The notes under the pieces were generated by a model. It worked only from the letters and a program-made list of their open reading frames with translations, searched no databases and had not been told where the DNA came from. Positions 23,535 through 33,391 of a DNA stretch of 64,000 nucleotides are shown piece after piece (the first letter of the stretch is position 1; every line of letters begins with the position of its first letter). Location: positions 310,001 through 374,000 of the forward strand of contig NZ_NGUQ01000007.1 in the NCBI RefSeq assembly GCF_002179965.1, given 5' to 3'. This DNA is from Pandoraea sp. PE-S2T-3 (lineage in GTDB: Bacteria > Pseudomonadota > Gammaproteobacteria > Burkholderiales > Burkholderiaceae). The position numbers and the translations under genes are program-made.

Positions 23535-25601
23535 TCAGACTCGCTGGCCTGACGGCATCGGTTCGAACGGTGTTTCGCTGGCCGTCGGCTTGTTGGCGCG
23601 ACGGGCGAGCATGATGGTGCGCAAGCCGAACAGCACTACCGCCACCACCACGAACATGAACACACCGGCAAGCGTGGCGTCCACGTAGTCGTTGAACACG
23701 ATCTGCTGCATCTGCGCGACCGACTTGGCCGGGGCGAGCAGCTTGCCATCGGCGAGTGCTGCCTGATACTTGGCCGCGTGCGCCAGGAAGCCGACCTTCG
23801 GATCCGGATCGAACATCTTCTGCCAGCCGGCGGTCAGCGTGCAGGCGAGCAGCCACACCGTGGGCAGAATCGTCACCCAGGCGAAGCGCTCGCGCTTGAG
23901 CTTGAACAGCACGCAGGTGGCCAGCATCAGCGCAATCGCGGCCAGCATCTGGTTCGAGATACCGAACAACGGCCACAGCGTGTTGATACCGCCCAGCGGG
24001 TCGACCACGCCCTGATACAGGAAGTAACCCCACGCCGCCACGCACAGTGCCGTGGCGATCAGGTTGGCGGGCAGCGACTCGGTGCGCTTGAGTGCGGGCA
24101 CGAAGGTGCCGAGCAGGTCTTGCAGCATGAAGCGGCCGGCGCGCGTGCCTGCATCGACAGCCGTCAGAATGAACAGCGCTTCGAACAGAATTGCGAAGTG
24201 ATACCAGAAGGCCATCATCGCTTCGCCGCCCACCACCTGATGCAGGATGTGCGCCATGCCGACGGCCAGTGTCGGTGCGCCGCCTGCACGCGAGATGATG
24301 GTGTTCTCGCCCACGGCCTTGGCGGTCGCGGTGAGCACATCCGGCGTGATCGAGAAACCCCAGCCCGAGACGACTTGCGCCACGGCTTCCGGCGTCGTGC
24401 CGATCACGGCGGCCGGGCTGTTCATGGCGAAGTACACGCCCGGATCGATCACCGATGCAGCGACCAGCGCCATGATGGCGACGAACGATTCCATCAGCAT
24501 GCCGCCATAGCCGATCAGGCGCGCATTGACTTCGTTATCGAGCAGCTTCGGCGTGGTGCCCGAAGAGATCAGCGCATGGAAACCCGAGACGGCCCCGCAC
24601 GCAATCGTGATGAAGAGGAACGGGAACAGCTTGCCCGACCAGACCGGGCCGCTGCCGTCGACGAACTTCGTGAGCGCCGGCATTTTCAGCTCGGGTGCGA
24701 CCACCAGAATGCCGATGGCGAGCGCGAGGATCGTGCCGATCTTCAGGAATGTCGAGAGGTAATCGCGCGGCGCGAGCAGCAGCCACACCGGCAGCACCGA
24801 GGCGACGAAACCGTAGCCGATGAGCATCCACGTGAGTTGCTTGCCGTCGAACGTGAACAGCGGCGCGAGCGTAGCGCTGTCATGCACACTTTGACCGAAG
24901 TAGATCGCGGCCATCAGCCCGATGAAGCCGATGATCGACACTTCACCGATACGGCCCGGGCGAATGAAGCGCGTGTAGACGCCCATGAACAGCGCGATCG
25001 GAATCGTGAGACCGACCGTGAACGTGCCCCAGGGCGAACCCGCGAGTGCCTTGACTACGATCAGCGCGAGCACCGCGAGAATGATGATCATGATGAGGAA
25101 CGCACCGAAGAGCGCGATCACACCGGGGATCATGCCGAGTTCCGACTTCACGAGATCGCCCAGCGAGCGGCCGTCGCGACGCGTGGAGATGAACAGGACC
25201 ATGAAGTCCTGCACGGCGCCTGCAAAAACCACCCCAGCGAGAATCCACAACATGCCCGGCAGGTACCCCATCTGCGCGGCGAGCACGGGACCGACCAGCG
25301 GGCCCGCACCGGCAATCGCGGCAAAGTGGTGACCGAACAGCACGTACTTGTTGGTCGGGACGTAGTCGAGGCCGTCGTTGTGACGCCATGCCGGCGTCAT
25401 GCGCGAGCCGTCGAGTTGCGCGACGCGTGTTGCGATGAACTTGCTGTAGAAGCGGTAAGCGATCAGATAAACGCAGATGGCTGCGATCACGATCCAGAGT
25501 GCGCTGATGGTTTCGCCGCGCGATAGGGCGACCGTGCCGAGCGCGCACGCGCCGACGACGGCCACCGCTGCCCAGGGCAGTTGTTGCCAGATTCGATTCA
25601 T
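23535..25601 (-). CDS. cstA: CstA-family pyruvate/peptide transporter
   Basis: A 688-residue integral membrane protein with about 16-18 transmembrane segments, a length and opening (RNRIWQ-like start, then GLDYVPTNKYVLFGHHFAAIAGAGPLVGP) typical of CstA/BtsT carbon-starvation proteins. These are pyruvate-proton symporters in E. coli. Landmarks include the loop TRRDGRSLGDLVK and SGFHALISSGTTPK. The start at 25601 has GGAGAG just upstream. The divergent kinase/LuxR pair with a palindrome in the shared promoter region is the likely controller. Confidence 0.94.
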   Translation of the reverse strand: MNRIWQQLPWAAVAVVGACALGTVALSRGETISALWIVIAAICVYLIAYRFYSKFIATRVAQLDGSRMTPAWRHNDGLDYVPTNKYVLFGHHFAAIAGAGPLVGPVLAAQMGYLPGMLWILAGVVFAGAVQDFMVLFISTRRDGRSLGDLVKSELGMIPGVIALFGAFLIMIIILAVLALIVVKALAGSPWGTFTVGLTIPIALFMGVYTRFIRPGRIGEVSIIGFIGLMAAIYFGQSVHDSATLAPLFTFDGKQLTWMLIGYGFVASVLPVWLLLAPRDYLSTFLKIGTILALAIGILVVAPELKMPALTKFVDGSGPVWSGKLFPFLFITIACGAVSGFHALISSGTTPKLLDNEVNARLIGYGGMLMESFVAIMALVAASVIDPGVYFAMNSPAAVIGTTPEAVAQVVSGWGFSITPDVLTATAKAVGENTIISRAGGAPTLAVGMAHILHQVVGGEAMMAFWYHFAILFEALFILTAVDAGTRAGRFMLQDLLGTFVPALKRTESLPANLIATALCVAAWGYFLYQGVVDPLGGINTLWPLFGISNQMLAAIALMLATCVLFKLKRERFAWVTILPTVWLLACTLTAGWQKMFDPDPKVGFLAHAAKYQAALADGKLLAPAKSVAQMQQIVFNDYVDATLAGVFMFVVVAVVLFGLRTIMLARRANKPTASETPFEPMPSGQRV

Positions 25602-25818
25602 TGTCTCTCCTCGGAACTGCCTCCTTAGGGCAGCGACCCGGGACTGTGCCGTGTCAGCGCGGTCCCGCCTTTGTTTTTTGACATCGTGTCGATGTCGCGA
25701 AGCGTGGCGCAAGGCATGGCCCTCTTGAAGCGAGGGTCTGATAGCAACCAGGGCACGATTCGCCGTGTAGTATTGGCGTTTGCCTGACGTGCCACAAGCG
25801 CGAAACTACGCAGGCACA

Positions 25819-25836
25819 CTACGTAATAATACGTAG
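25819..25836. promoter_or_regulatory. TACGTA palindrome between cstA and its putative sensor system
   Basis: CTACGTA-ATAA-TACGTAG, 7-bp perfect arms with a 4-bp spacer. A related half site (ACTACGCAG) lies about 14 bp to the left. It sits 42 bp from the kinase start and about 220 bp from cstA. NarL/LuxR-type response regulators bind such short inverted heptamers, so the adjacent regulator is the likely ligand. Confidence 0.6.
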
Positions 25837-25877
25837 CGAATGCCGCTAAAAAGCGGCCTTGCAGGCTCTTGAACGTC

Positions 25878-27260
25878 ATGAATCTCCGACAGAAATTTTT
25901 CGTGCTGGCCCTGCTGCCGGCTGCCCTCGCGATGGTCGCCATCGCCCTCGCCGTGCGCTATCAGGGCAATGAATTGGCACGTGCGCAGCACGAGGCGGTG
26001 CAGACCGCATCGCTTGCCAACAAGCGCGCCGAGCTGCTGCATTACGTCGGGCTGGCGCGCAACGCCATCGAGCCGTTCTACAACGGCCCGGACACGCCGG
26101 CCGCACGCGCAGAGGCACTCGCCACGCTTGCCCGTATGGAGTTCGGCAAAGACGGTTACTTCTTCGTCTACGATCTCGAAGGCAACAGCCTGATGCACCC
26201 GCGTCAGCCCGAGCTGGTCGGTCACAACCTGTGGTCGCTCAAGGACCCGGAAGGTGCGCCGACGATTCAGCGATTGATTGCAGCGGCAAGTGCTGGCGGG
26301 GGCTATGTGCAGTACCCGTGGGAGAAGCCATCGCTGGGGCAGACGGCACCCAAACTGAGCTACGTGATTGCGCTGCCGCGCTGGCGCTGGATGATCGGCA
26401 CCGGCATTTATCTCGACGACGTGGAGGCCACGCTGCGTCAGTCCGACGAGCGCGCACAGAGCAACATTGACCGCACGCTAATCTGGATCACGATGATTGC
26501 CTCGACGTGTCTGGCAATCGTCGGGCTCTGCGGTCTGGTCGTGAACATCACCGAGTTGAAGACGGCTGACGCCAAGTTGCGCCAACTGGCACGGCAGGTT
26601 GTGGAATCGCAGGAAGTCGAACGCTCTCGTATTTCGCGTGAGTTACACGACGGCATCAGCCAGTTGCTCGTCTCGGTCAAGTTGCTGCTCGAATCGGCGT
26701 CGATGCGCCTGCCGGGCTCGCCTGCGGCGGCGAGCACGACGCTTGGCGTGGCGATTGAGCGACTGAACGGCACGCTCGGCGAAGTGCGGCGAATTTCGCA
26801 GGCGCTGCGTCCCGCGATGCTCGACGATCTTGGCGTCGCTGCTGCCATCGACCAACTCGCACGCGAGTTCGGCTCACATGCGGGTTTGCCGGTCGAGATG
26901 CACGTCGAAGGCGAGGCCCCGGCACTGGATGACAACATCAAGACCATGCTCTTCCGCATTGCGCAGGAAGCGCTCACCAATATCGAGCGGCATGCGAACG
27001 CGTCGCGCGTGTCGATATTGCTGGTGTTTAAAGCGGAAGGCATTCACCTGTCGATTGCCGACGACGGGCGCGGTTTCGACGTCACCGACGTGCACCACGA
27101 CCCGCGTCACGGCATCGGCTTGCGCAATATGCGCGAGCGGCTTGATGCCGTCGGCGGTGCGCTCGGCATTCAATCGTGGCCCGGCCTCACTACCATCAGC
27201 GCGTGGGTGCCGCTCACGCCCGCTGCCGCTAAAGCGGCGCTCAACGCTTCACGCCAATGA
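25878..27260 (+). CDS. Cache-domain sensor histidine kinase (NarL/LuxR-type partner)
   Basis: A 460-residue membrane kinase. The first membrane segment is at about 8-28. A periplasmic single-Cache domain (KDGYFFVYDLEGNSLMHP, GYVQYPW, MIGTGIYLDD) is followed by the second membrane segment (about 200-225). The HisKA_3 domain contains SRELHDGISQLLVSVK, and the HATPase contains ALTNIERHANAS and DDGRGFD. Cache domains of this class sense small carboxylates. The stop overlaps the next gene by four bases. A TTG at 25869 is an alternative start. With the LuxR regulator it probably controls cstA in response to external pyruvate or related acids. Confidence 0.92.
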   Translation: MNLRQKFFVLALLPAALAMVAIALAVRYQGNELARAQHEAVQTASLANKRAELLHYVGLARNAIEPFYNGPDTPAARAEALATLARMEFGKDGYFFVYDLEGNSLMHPRQPELVGHNLWSLKDPEGAPTIQRLIAAASAGGGYVQYPWEKPSLGQTAPKLSYVIALPRWRWMIGTGIYLDDVEATLRQSDERAQSNIDRTLIWITMIASTCLAIVGLCGLVVNITELKTADAKLRQLARQVVESQEVERSRISRELHDGISQLLVSVKLLLESASMRLPGSPAAASTTLGVAIERLNGTLGEVRRISQALRPAMLDDLGVAAAIDQLAREFGSHAGLPVEMHVEGEAPALDDNIKTMLFRIAQEALTNIERHANASRVSILLVFKAEGIHLSIADDGRGFDVTDVHHDPRHGIGLRNMRERLDAVGGALGIQSWPGLTTISAWVPLTPAAAKAALNASRQ

Positions 27261-27889
27261 CTCAAGTTCACCCTATCCGTTTGTTGCTGATCGACGATCA
27301 CCCGCTCGTGCGCGACGGTTTGCGCGCGCGCTTCGATGCAGCGCCCAATCTGCAAGTTGTCGGTGAAGCCGGCAATGCGGCGGAAGCGCTGGCACGGGCC
27401 AAGACGGCATCGCCCGATCTGGCGCTGATGGACATCAGCATGCGCGGCACCAACGGCATCGAGCTGACGGCACAGTTTCGCGAACAGTTTCCGCACATCG
27501 CCGTGTTGATTCTGTCGATGCACGACAACGCCGAGTATGTACGTCAGGCGGTGCGTGCCGGTGCGCGTGGTTATGTGCTCAAGGATGCCCCGGCGCATGA
27601 AATCGTGACGGCGATCGAGCGCGTGGCGAAAGGCGAGGCGTATTACAGCGCAGCGATCGCAGCACGCGTCGTGCAGGCGTCGACATCGCATGGCCCCATC
27701 GACTCGCTCACACCGCGCGAGCGCGAAATCCTGACGCTCATCGCACGCGGGCTGGCCAACAAGCAGATCGCCACGGAAATGGACCTGTCGGTGCGCACCG
27801 TCGAAACCCATCGACTCAACATCAAACGCAAGCTCGGTATCGAGGGGCAAGCGGAGTTGATCAAGTTTGCGGTGGAGAATCGGCTGTAA
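27257..27889 (+). CDS. LuxR/NarL-family response regulator
   Basis: A 210-residue regulator. The receiver domain has DDHPLVRDGL, the phospho-acceptor aspartate in LALMDISM, and K in YVLKDAP. The C-terminal LuxR helix-turn-helix contains LTPREREILTLIARGLANKQIA and VRTVETHRLNIKRKLG. ATGA overlap with the kinase gene indicates translational coupling. Likely to bind the TACGTA palindrome upstream of the kinase and to act on the divergent cstA. The assignment to cstA is from neighbourhood only. Confidence 0.94.
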   Translation: MTQVHPIRLLLIDDHPLVRDGLRARFDAAPNLQVVGEAGNAAEALARAKTASPDLALMDISMRGTNGIELTAQFREQFPHIAVLILSMHDNAEYVRQAVRAGARGYVLKDAPAHEIVTAIERVAKGEAYYSAAIAARVVQASTSHGPIDSLTPREREILTLIARGLANKQIATEMDLSVRTVETHRLNIKRKLGIEGQAELIKFAVENRL

Positions 27890-27913
27890 CGAGGAGGCTA
27901 ATCGTCGTACTCG

Positions 27914-28333
27914 TCAGTGCAAAAACGGGTTGTGCACCTCCACACCGGTATCGGTGAAATCCTTGACGTTACGTGTGACGACAACCAACCTGTGGACCAA
28001 CGCCGTCGCCGCGATCAGCTTGTCGATGGCGTGCTCCTGTCGAGGCACGCGCAAGCGGGCCCATTCGTAGCAGATGGTCTGGTCGATCGACAGGATTTGT
28101 CCGTCATGATCGCGCTTCACCGATTCAATCCAACTCTCCACGAGTGATGCCTGAACGACGTCGTTTCGGTGACGAAGCACGCGCGCACCGCGGTGCAACT
28201 CGCCTAACGTGATTACCGACAGAAAACGGGGATGGTTGTTGCGGATCGCCCGGCGAATGAAGCGCTGAACGCCGACGTCCCCTCCATTGGACTTTCGGCA
28301 TTCGCTGACGACGTTGGTGTCAAGCAGATACAT
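27914..28333 (-). CDS. PIN-domain toxin, FitB/VapC type
   Basis: A 139-residue PIN-domain ribonuclease. The acidic site is spread over YLLDTNVVSE, the glutamate in TLGELHRGA, IDKLIAATAL and the final VVTRNVKDF. The arrangement is closest to FitB of type II toxin-antitoxin systems, which cleave RNA when not held by the antitoxin. Of two adjacent ATGs (28336, 28333) the second is better spaced from GAGGG. The gene starts 17 bp after the antitoxin stop. Residues needed for activity all seem present. Confidence 0.92.
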   Translation of the reverse strand: MYLLDTNVVSECRKSNGGDVGVQRFIRRAIRNNHPRFLSVITLGELHRGARVLRHRNDVVQASLVESWIESVKRDHDGQILSIDQTICYEWARLRVPRQEHAIDKLIAATALVHRLVVVTRNVKDFTDTGVEVHNPFLH

Positions 28334-28350
28334 CATTTCCCTCGATTGAC

Positions 28351-28608
28351 TCAGTTGATGCGCTCGAAATCACTGTCGAGCCCGACGTTCGGAAAATTCA
28401 GGATCGCTTCGTCGAGCGACCGGAATCCCGGCCGACGCGCGACGTTATCAAGAATCGACCACACTTCTTCCTTCGGCGTTCTGCCATGCAAGGCGGCGCG
28501 CGACCTGATCGACCGCATGAGCGGTTCATCGATGCCGTCGATCACCATCGTGTGCATGGGCATTTTTCCCTTCATGGAAGATTTTCTGACAGACGTTTTC
28601 TTTGACAT
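28351..28608 (-). CDS. FitA-like ribbon-helix-helix antitoxin
   Basis: An 85-residue protein upstream of the PIN toxin. After a basic N-terminus comes HTMVIDGIDEPLMRSIRSRA, then ALHGRTPKEEVWSIL, the ribbon-helix-helix pattern of FitA-type antitoxins. The C-terminal 25 residues (FRSLDEAILNFPNVGLDSDFE) should wrap the toxin. The start at 28608 has AAGGA seven bases upstream; other in-frame ATGs upstream lack spacing. The N-terminal extension (KKTSVRKSSMKGKM) is longer than in typical FitA. The upstream region is AT-richer than its neighbours, which suits acquisition by transfer. Confidence 0.85.
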   Translation of the reverse strand: MSKKTSVRKSSMKGKMPMHTMVIDGIDEPLMRSIRSRAALHGRTPKEEVWSILDNVARRPGFRSLDEAILNFPNVGLDSDFERIN

Positions 28609-28741
28609 GCGCATTTCCTTTTCTTCGTAAAAGATCATCGTGATCCGTTGCAGACCACGGAGGAAATGCTATCACCGCCAACCCGCCAGAAGTCGCTGAA
28701 AACCGCGTCTGGCAAGCCTTTCGGACAGTTCACAAAGCCAT

Positions 28742-28773
28742 AAAAAATCCCGCCGAAGTTTCCCCCGGCGGGA
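28742..28773 (-). terminator. Intrinsic terminator of the PEP carboxykinase gene
   Basis: TCCCGCCG / CGGCGGGA stem with a 10-nt loop, followed on the minus strand by TTTTTT. About 100 bp past the stop codon. Confidence 0.9.
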
Positions 28774-28869
28774 TAGTTTGTCAGCACAGCGGCGTGTGCG
28801 GTGAGACACGTCAATCGTCAGGCAACCATCACCCTCGTTCGACAGCTTCCGCCACTAACGCCTGATGAC

Positions 28870-30750
28870 TCACGCCTTCAACCGGCGCTCGATATCTGCC
28901 TTCGTATCGAGCAGCGCTTGCGGCAGGTTGTGCTTGAGCGTCTCGAACAGCTCGGCGTGCAGTTTCAGCTCTTCATGCCACGCGGCCGGATCCATCGACG
29001 TCACGTCGTCGAACTGCGCCGGCGTGAACGACACGCCGTCCCAATTCAGATCTTCGTAGCGCGGCGTGATGCCGAACGCGTTTTCCACGCCTTGCGCCGT
29101 CCCATCGATACGCCCCAGCATCCATGCCAGCACGCGCATGTTCTCGCCGAAACCCGGCCACACGAACTTGCCGTCGGCACCCTTGCGGAACCAGTTCACG
29201 CAATAGATCTTCGGCAGCGTGGCACCCGTCTTGTCGAGATGCGCGCCCGTGTCGAGCCAGTGCTGGAAGTAGTCGCTCATGTTGTAGCCGCAGAACGGCA
29301 GCATCGCGAACGGGTCGCGACGCACCACGCCCTGCTGACCGGCGGCCGCAGCGGTGGTCTCCGAGCCCATGGTCGCGGCCATGTACACGCCTTCCGTCCA
29401 GTCGCGCGCTTCGGTCACGAGCGGCACGGTCGTCGAGCGACGGCCGCCGAAGATGAACGCGTCGATCGCCACGCCTGCCGGGTTTTCCCAGTCGGCATCA
29501 ATCGACGGACATTGCGATGCCGGCGCGGTGAAACGCGAATTCGGATGCGCCGCCTTGCGGCCCGATTCCTTCGCGCTCTCCGGCGTCCAGTCCTTGCCCT
29601 GCCAGTCGATCAGATGCGCCGGCGGCGTGTCCGTCAGGCCTTCCCACCACACATCGCCGTCATCGGTCAGCGCAACGTTGGTGAAGATCACGTTCTCGCC
29701 AAGCGTTGCGAGCGCGTTCGGGTTGGTCTTCTGGCTCGTGCCCGGGGCCACACCGAAGAAGCCGGCTTCTGGGTTGATCGCATACAGGCGGCCGTCCTTG
29801 CCCGGTTTGATCCACGCGATGTCGTCACCGATGGTCTCGACCTTCCAGCCCTCGAAACCCTTCGGCGGAATCAGCATCGCGAAGTTCGTCTTGCCGCAGG
29901 CCGACGGGAACGCGGCAGCCACGTGGTACTTCTTGCCCTGCGGCGAGGTCACGCCGAGGATCAGCATGTGCTCGGCCAGCCAGCCCTCGTCGCGGCCCAT
30001 CTTCGACGCGATACGCAGCGCAAAGCACTTCTTGCCCAGCAGCGCATTGCCGCCGTAGCCCGAGCCGTAGCTCCAGATTTCGCGCGTTTCAGGGAAGTGA
30101 ACGATGTACTTGGTGTTGTTGCACGGCCAGGCAACATCCTTCTCGCCATCGGCCAGTGGCTTGCCCACGGTGTGCACGCACGGCACGAATTCGCCGTCGT
30201 CGCCGAGCACGTCGTACACCGCGCGGCCCATGCGCGTCATGATGCGCATGTTCACGGCCACGTACGGCGTATCCGACAGTTCCACGCCGATGTGCGCGAT
30301 GGGCGAACCCAGCGGGCCCATCGAGAACGGCACCACATACATCGTGCGCCCGCGCATGCAGCCTTCGAACAGGCCGTCGAGCGTGGTGCGCATTTCGCGC
30401 GGATCGATCCAGTGATTGGTGGGGCCGGCGTCTTCGCGCTTCTCGCTACAGATGAACGTGCGGTCTTCCACACGGGCGACGTCCGACGGATCGGACAGCG
30501 CGAGGAACGAGTTGGGGCGCTTGGCCGGGTTGAGCCGCTTCATCGTACCGGCGGCGACCATCTGTTCGCACAGACGGTCATATTCCTCTTGCGAACCATC
30601 ACACCACACGACGCGCGCGGGCTGGGTGATCGCAGCGATCTGCGTGACCCAGTCGATGAGCTTGCGGTGACGCACCCACGAGGGCAGATCACGTGTGACG
30701 ACATTGGACGAGGAGGAATTGAGCGCGCTCGCGCTACTGGCTTGCGTCAT
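28870..30750 (-). CDS. pckG: Phosphoenolpyruvate carboxykinase (GTP)
   Basis: A 626-residue GTP-type PEP carboxykinase, the enzyme converting oxaloacetate to PEP at the start of gluconeogenesis. The P-loop [13 protein letters not shown], the metal-binding IGDDIAWIK, the substrate loop [14 protein letters not shown] and the base-binding [12 protein letters not shown] are intact. I chose the start at 30750 (GGAGA eight bases upstream); the open frame extends 72 codons further without family similarity, and an ATG at 30765 is possible. A strong terminator follows. Together with cstA nearby it fits growth on pyruvate and organic acids. Confidence 0.97.
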   Translation of the reverse strand: MTQASSASALNSSSSNVVTRDLPSWVRHRKLIDWVTQIAAITQPARVVWCDGSQEEYDRLCEQMVAAGTMKRLNPAKRPNSFLALSDPSDVARVEDRTFICSEKREDAGPTNHWIDPREMRTTLDGLFEGCMRGRTMYVVPFSMGPLGSPIAHIGVELSDTPYVAVNMRIMTRMGRAVYDVLGDDGEFVPCVHTVGKPLADGEKDVAWPCNNTKYIVHFPETREIWSYGSGYGGNALLGKKCFALRIASKMGRDEGWLAEHMLILGVTSPQGKKYHVAAAFPSACGKTNFAMLIPPKGFEGWKVETIGDDIAWIKPGKDGRLYAINPEAGFFGVAPGTSQKTNPNALATLGENVIFTNVALTDDGDVWWEGLTDTPPAHLIDWQGKDWTPESAKESGRKAAHPNSRFTAPASQCPSIDADWENPAGVAIDAFIFGGRRSTTVPLVTEARDWTEGVYMAATMGSETTAAAAGQQGVVRRDPFAMLPFCGYNMSDYFQHWLDTGAHLDKTGATLPKIYCVNWFRKGADGKFVWPGFGENMRVLAWMLGRIDGTAQGVENAFGITPRYEDLNWDGVSFTPAQFDDVTSMDPAAWHEELKLHAELFETLKHNLPQALLDTKADIERRLKA

Positions 30751-31330
30751 GGGGGTTGTCTCCATGCAGAGTCGGTAAATCGGGGCGAACGCAGAGCGTT
30801 CGTCGCGCGGGCACCGCTGGGTGTCGGCACGCCGGGACAGCACGACCGGTTGGGGATACCGGACGCACGACAAGGTCCCGACGCTTGCCATGTGCACCGG
30901 AAATTCCGGCGCCCACCGGCACGGGCCGCGTGAAATATTGAGCATGTCGCAAAACGTGCGGCACACGCGGGAAGGCAGGGGGCAACATGCGCACGGGTAG
31001 GTGCGCAGCAGGCGTCTCGCTCACCGGTTCCGACTTGTTTTTGCGGGGTGGGTTCGATTTTTTGCCATCGTGTTTGGGCGGTTTCGCCATGGTTGCCAGG
31101 ACACCTGCCATACTATGCAAAACGAGGCGTCAGCATACCACCGCGCAAATCGCGCCGGTGCTGCGTCGCAACAAGGCTGGTGCGGGTTTTGCCCGGTTTT
31201 TGTCCGGGTTTTGCCGGATAGGCGCCAGCCGAGTCAACGACCAGTGCGCCCGCCGAACATGGCGGCCTCCGACAACTGTTACGTCAGCGCGCGGCCCACA
31301 AGCCGGGCGCGGAACCGATTACGCTTTGCC
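30751..31330. other. Divergent gap between pckG and a hydroxyacid dehydrogenase
   Basis: A 580-bp stretch between divergent genes. It is GC-rich with a T-rich patch near 31030-31065. Several open frames cross it but none has recognisable protein character. It should carry both promoters; I could not find boxes with correct spacing. Confidence 0.4.
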
Positions 31331-32341
31331 ATGAAAATTGCCATTCTCGACGACTATCAGGATGCCGTTCGCAAGCTCGACTGCTTTTCCCTGCTCGCCG
31401 GACACGACGTCAAAGTCTTCAATAACACTGTCAAGGGCGTCGGCCAGCTCAGCGCCCGTATCGGCGAAGCCGAGGTGCTGGTACTGATTCGCGAACGCAC
31501 GGCAATCACCGCCCAGCTCATCGACAAACTGCCGCGTCTGCGCGTCATCAGTCAGACCGGACGCGCCGGCAATCACATCGACATCGACGCCTGCACCGCG
31601 CGCGGTGTGGCCGTGCTCGAAGGTGTCGGCTCCCCCACCGCCCCCGCCGAACTCACCTGGGCGCTGATCATGGCGGCCCAGCGCCGCATCCCCCAATATG
31701 TCTCCAGCCTCAAGCACGGTGCCTGGCAACAGTCGGGCCTGAAGTCGTCGAGCATGCCGCCGAACTTCGGTCTCGGTCAGGTGCTGCGCGGTCAGACGCT
31801 CGGCCTCTGGGGCTACGGCAAGATCGGCAAGCTGGTCGCGGGCTACGCCAAAGCCTTCGGCATGGAAGTGATGGTGTGGGGTCGTGAAGGCTCGCGCGCA
31901 GCGGCGGCGGCCGATGGTCTGCGCGTGGCAGACAGCAAGGAAGAACTCTTCACGCAAAGCGATGTGCTCTCGGTGCATCTGCGCCTGAACGACGAGACGC
32001 GTCACATCGTCAAACTCGAAGACCTTCAGCAGATGAAGCCGACGGCGCTCTTCGTGAACACGAGCCGCGCCGAACTGGTGGAAGAAAACGGGCTCATCAC
32101 GGCGCTCAATCGCGGACGCCCGGGCATGGCGGCCATCGACGTCTTCGAGAGCGAGCCGATTCTGCAAGGCAACCCGCTGCTGCGTCTCGAGAACTGCGTC
32201 TGCACGCCGCACATCGGCTACGTCGAGCACGAAAGCTACGAGCTGTACTTCCGGGTGGCGTTCCAGAACATCGTCGACTTCCTGAACGGCGACCGCGCGC
32301 ATGTCGCGAACCCGGCCGCGTTGCTGGGTTTCGGTCGTTAA
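31331..32341 (+). CDS. D-2-hydroxyacid dehydrogenase family protein
   Basis: A 336-residue NAD-dependent dehydrogenase of the PGDH/formate-dehydrogenase-like family. The Rossmann motif is GYGKIGKLVAGYAKAFGM. The catalytic triad is visible as the arginine in FVNTSRAELVE, the glutamate in IDVFESEP and the histidine in CTPHIGYVE. Substrate cannot be told; 3-phosphoglycerate, glyoxylate or another 2-oxo acid are possible. The start at 31331 matches the family start (MKIAILDDYQD). It stands alone. Confidence 0.92.
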   Translation: MKIAILDDYQDAVRKLDCFSLLAGHDVKVFNNTVKGVGQLSARIGEAEVLVLIRERTAITAQLIDKLPRLRVISQTGRAGNHIDIDACTARGVAVLEGVGSPTAPAELTWALIMAAQRRIPQYVSSLKHGAWQQSGLKSSSMPPNFGLGQVLRGQTLGLWGYGKIGKLVAGYAKAFGMEVMVWGREGSRAAAAADGLRVADSKEELFTQSDVLSVHLRLNDETRHIVKLEDLQQMKPTALFVNTSRAELVEENGLITALNRGRPGMAAIDVFESEPILQGNPLLRLENCVCTPHIGYVEHESYELYFRVAFQNIVDFLNGDRAHVANPAALLGFGR

Positions 32342-32425
32342 GCGAACGGCAATCTGGCATCGGGTTCGGCAGATTCAGCAAGTCTGACGAATCCGGCAAC
32401 GCCGTCGCGCAGCGCGGTGAACTGC

Positions 32426-32494
32426 CCCGTTACCCGCTACCCGTCACCCGCTACCAGCCCGCTATCCGCTCTACCACCCGATTCCCGTTACCCC
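32426..32494. repeat. Degenerate CCCGYTACC simple repeat
   Basis: Around eight imperfect copies of a 9-12 bp unit (CCCGTTACC, CCGCTACC, CCGTCACC, CCGCTATC) lie between the dehydrogenase stop and the end of the patatin gene, running slightly into its 3' end. No obvious role. Confidence 0.6.
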
Positions 32495-33336
32495 AGCGTC
32501 TCCAGATGGCGCAGGAACGTCTCGCCATCCTTTCTGCCGAGGTCATACGCCGGCCCCATCATGTCGGGCCGCGTGTAGTCCCAACTGGAGATCGGCACCG
32601 GCACTGACGGCTGCACGTACAGCCGGTCCTGCCCCGCGTGGTGCTGCGTGAAAATTTGCGGCCGCGGATAGCGCCGCGTCACCAGCACCAACACCTGCCC
32701 CGGCGTCGCATCCAGTGCATCGACGGGCACGTTGTCGACCATGCCCCCATCGAGCACCGCCCGACCGCCTCGCCGCAAGATCGGCGTGAACGGCGGCGTG
32801 CACGACGACTGCAACATCAGATCGGCCAGATCCGACGTCGTCGCACAATCCTGCGCCCGGACAAACTCGGGTCGAAACCCCAACTGCCGCGCGAGCGTCG
32901 GGTGCAGCGTGCGCCGCACGTGTTTATCGATGTTGTATGCCACGAGCCCCGCTGCCGTCGCCGATCTCGGCCCGAGCCAACGCGGGATATGTGAAACCCC
33001 CACGCGAATCTCCGGCCCGGTGGCGAGCTTCTCCAACTGACCGTCGTAAATGTCGAGCAATGCCTGACGGTAAATCCGGTAATGCGGAAACACGCGCTCG
33101 CGCCGCAGCAGGTTGCCCCAATAGGCGTTCTTGCGATTGCCGGCGAGCGCTTGCCGGTAGTAATCCATCACCCAGTCCGACGCGCGCATGTGCAGCATAC
33201 AGGCCGTGGCCGCCCCGGCCGAAATACCGGCAATGACGCGCGGTCGCAACGGCACCTCGCGCGTCACCCGCTCCCAGAATCCCGCCTGCCACCAGCAGCG
33301 ATTGCCGCCGCCGGCAAATACGATCTGATCGAACAC
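32488..33336 (-). CDS. Patatin-like phospholipase
   Basis: A 282-residue protein with the patatin Ser-Asp dyad: oxyanion hole FAGGGNRC near the N-terminus, nucleophile elbow GISAG (about residues 38-42), and DGG in AVLDGGMVDNVPVD. Patatins hydrolyse acyl chains of phospholipids; some are secreted effectors. There is no signal peptide. The GxSxG environment and length fit a housekeeping esterase as well as a virulence lipase. Single gene, convergent with the dehydrogenase. Confidence 0.9.
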   Translation of the reverse strand: MFDQIVFAGGGNRCWWQAGFWERVTREVPLRPRVIAGISAGAATACMLHMRASDWVMDYYRQALAGNRKNAYWGNLLRRERVFPHYRIYRQALLDIYDGQLEKLATGPEIRVGVSHIPRWLGPRSATAAGLVAYNIDKHVRRTLHPTLARQLGFRPEFVRAQDCATTSDLADLMLQSSCTPPFTPILRRGGRAVLDGGMVDNVPVDALDATPGQVLVLVTRRYPRPQIFTQHHAGQDRLYVQPSVPVPISSWDYTRPDMMGPAYDLGRKDGETFLRHLETLG

Positions 33337-33391
33337 CGTAGCCTCCCTGCTCCGTCAGTCCGCCGTGCCGTTACATCTGGCGCGTTCGCGC

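Noticed and set aside
23778-25526. 582-codon plus-strand frame opposite cstA
   Set aside because: Translation is a D/H/R/E-rich string without structure; cstA is unmistakable on the minus strand.
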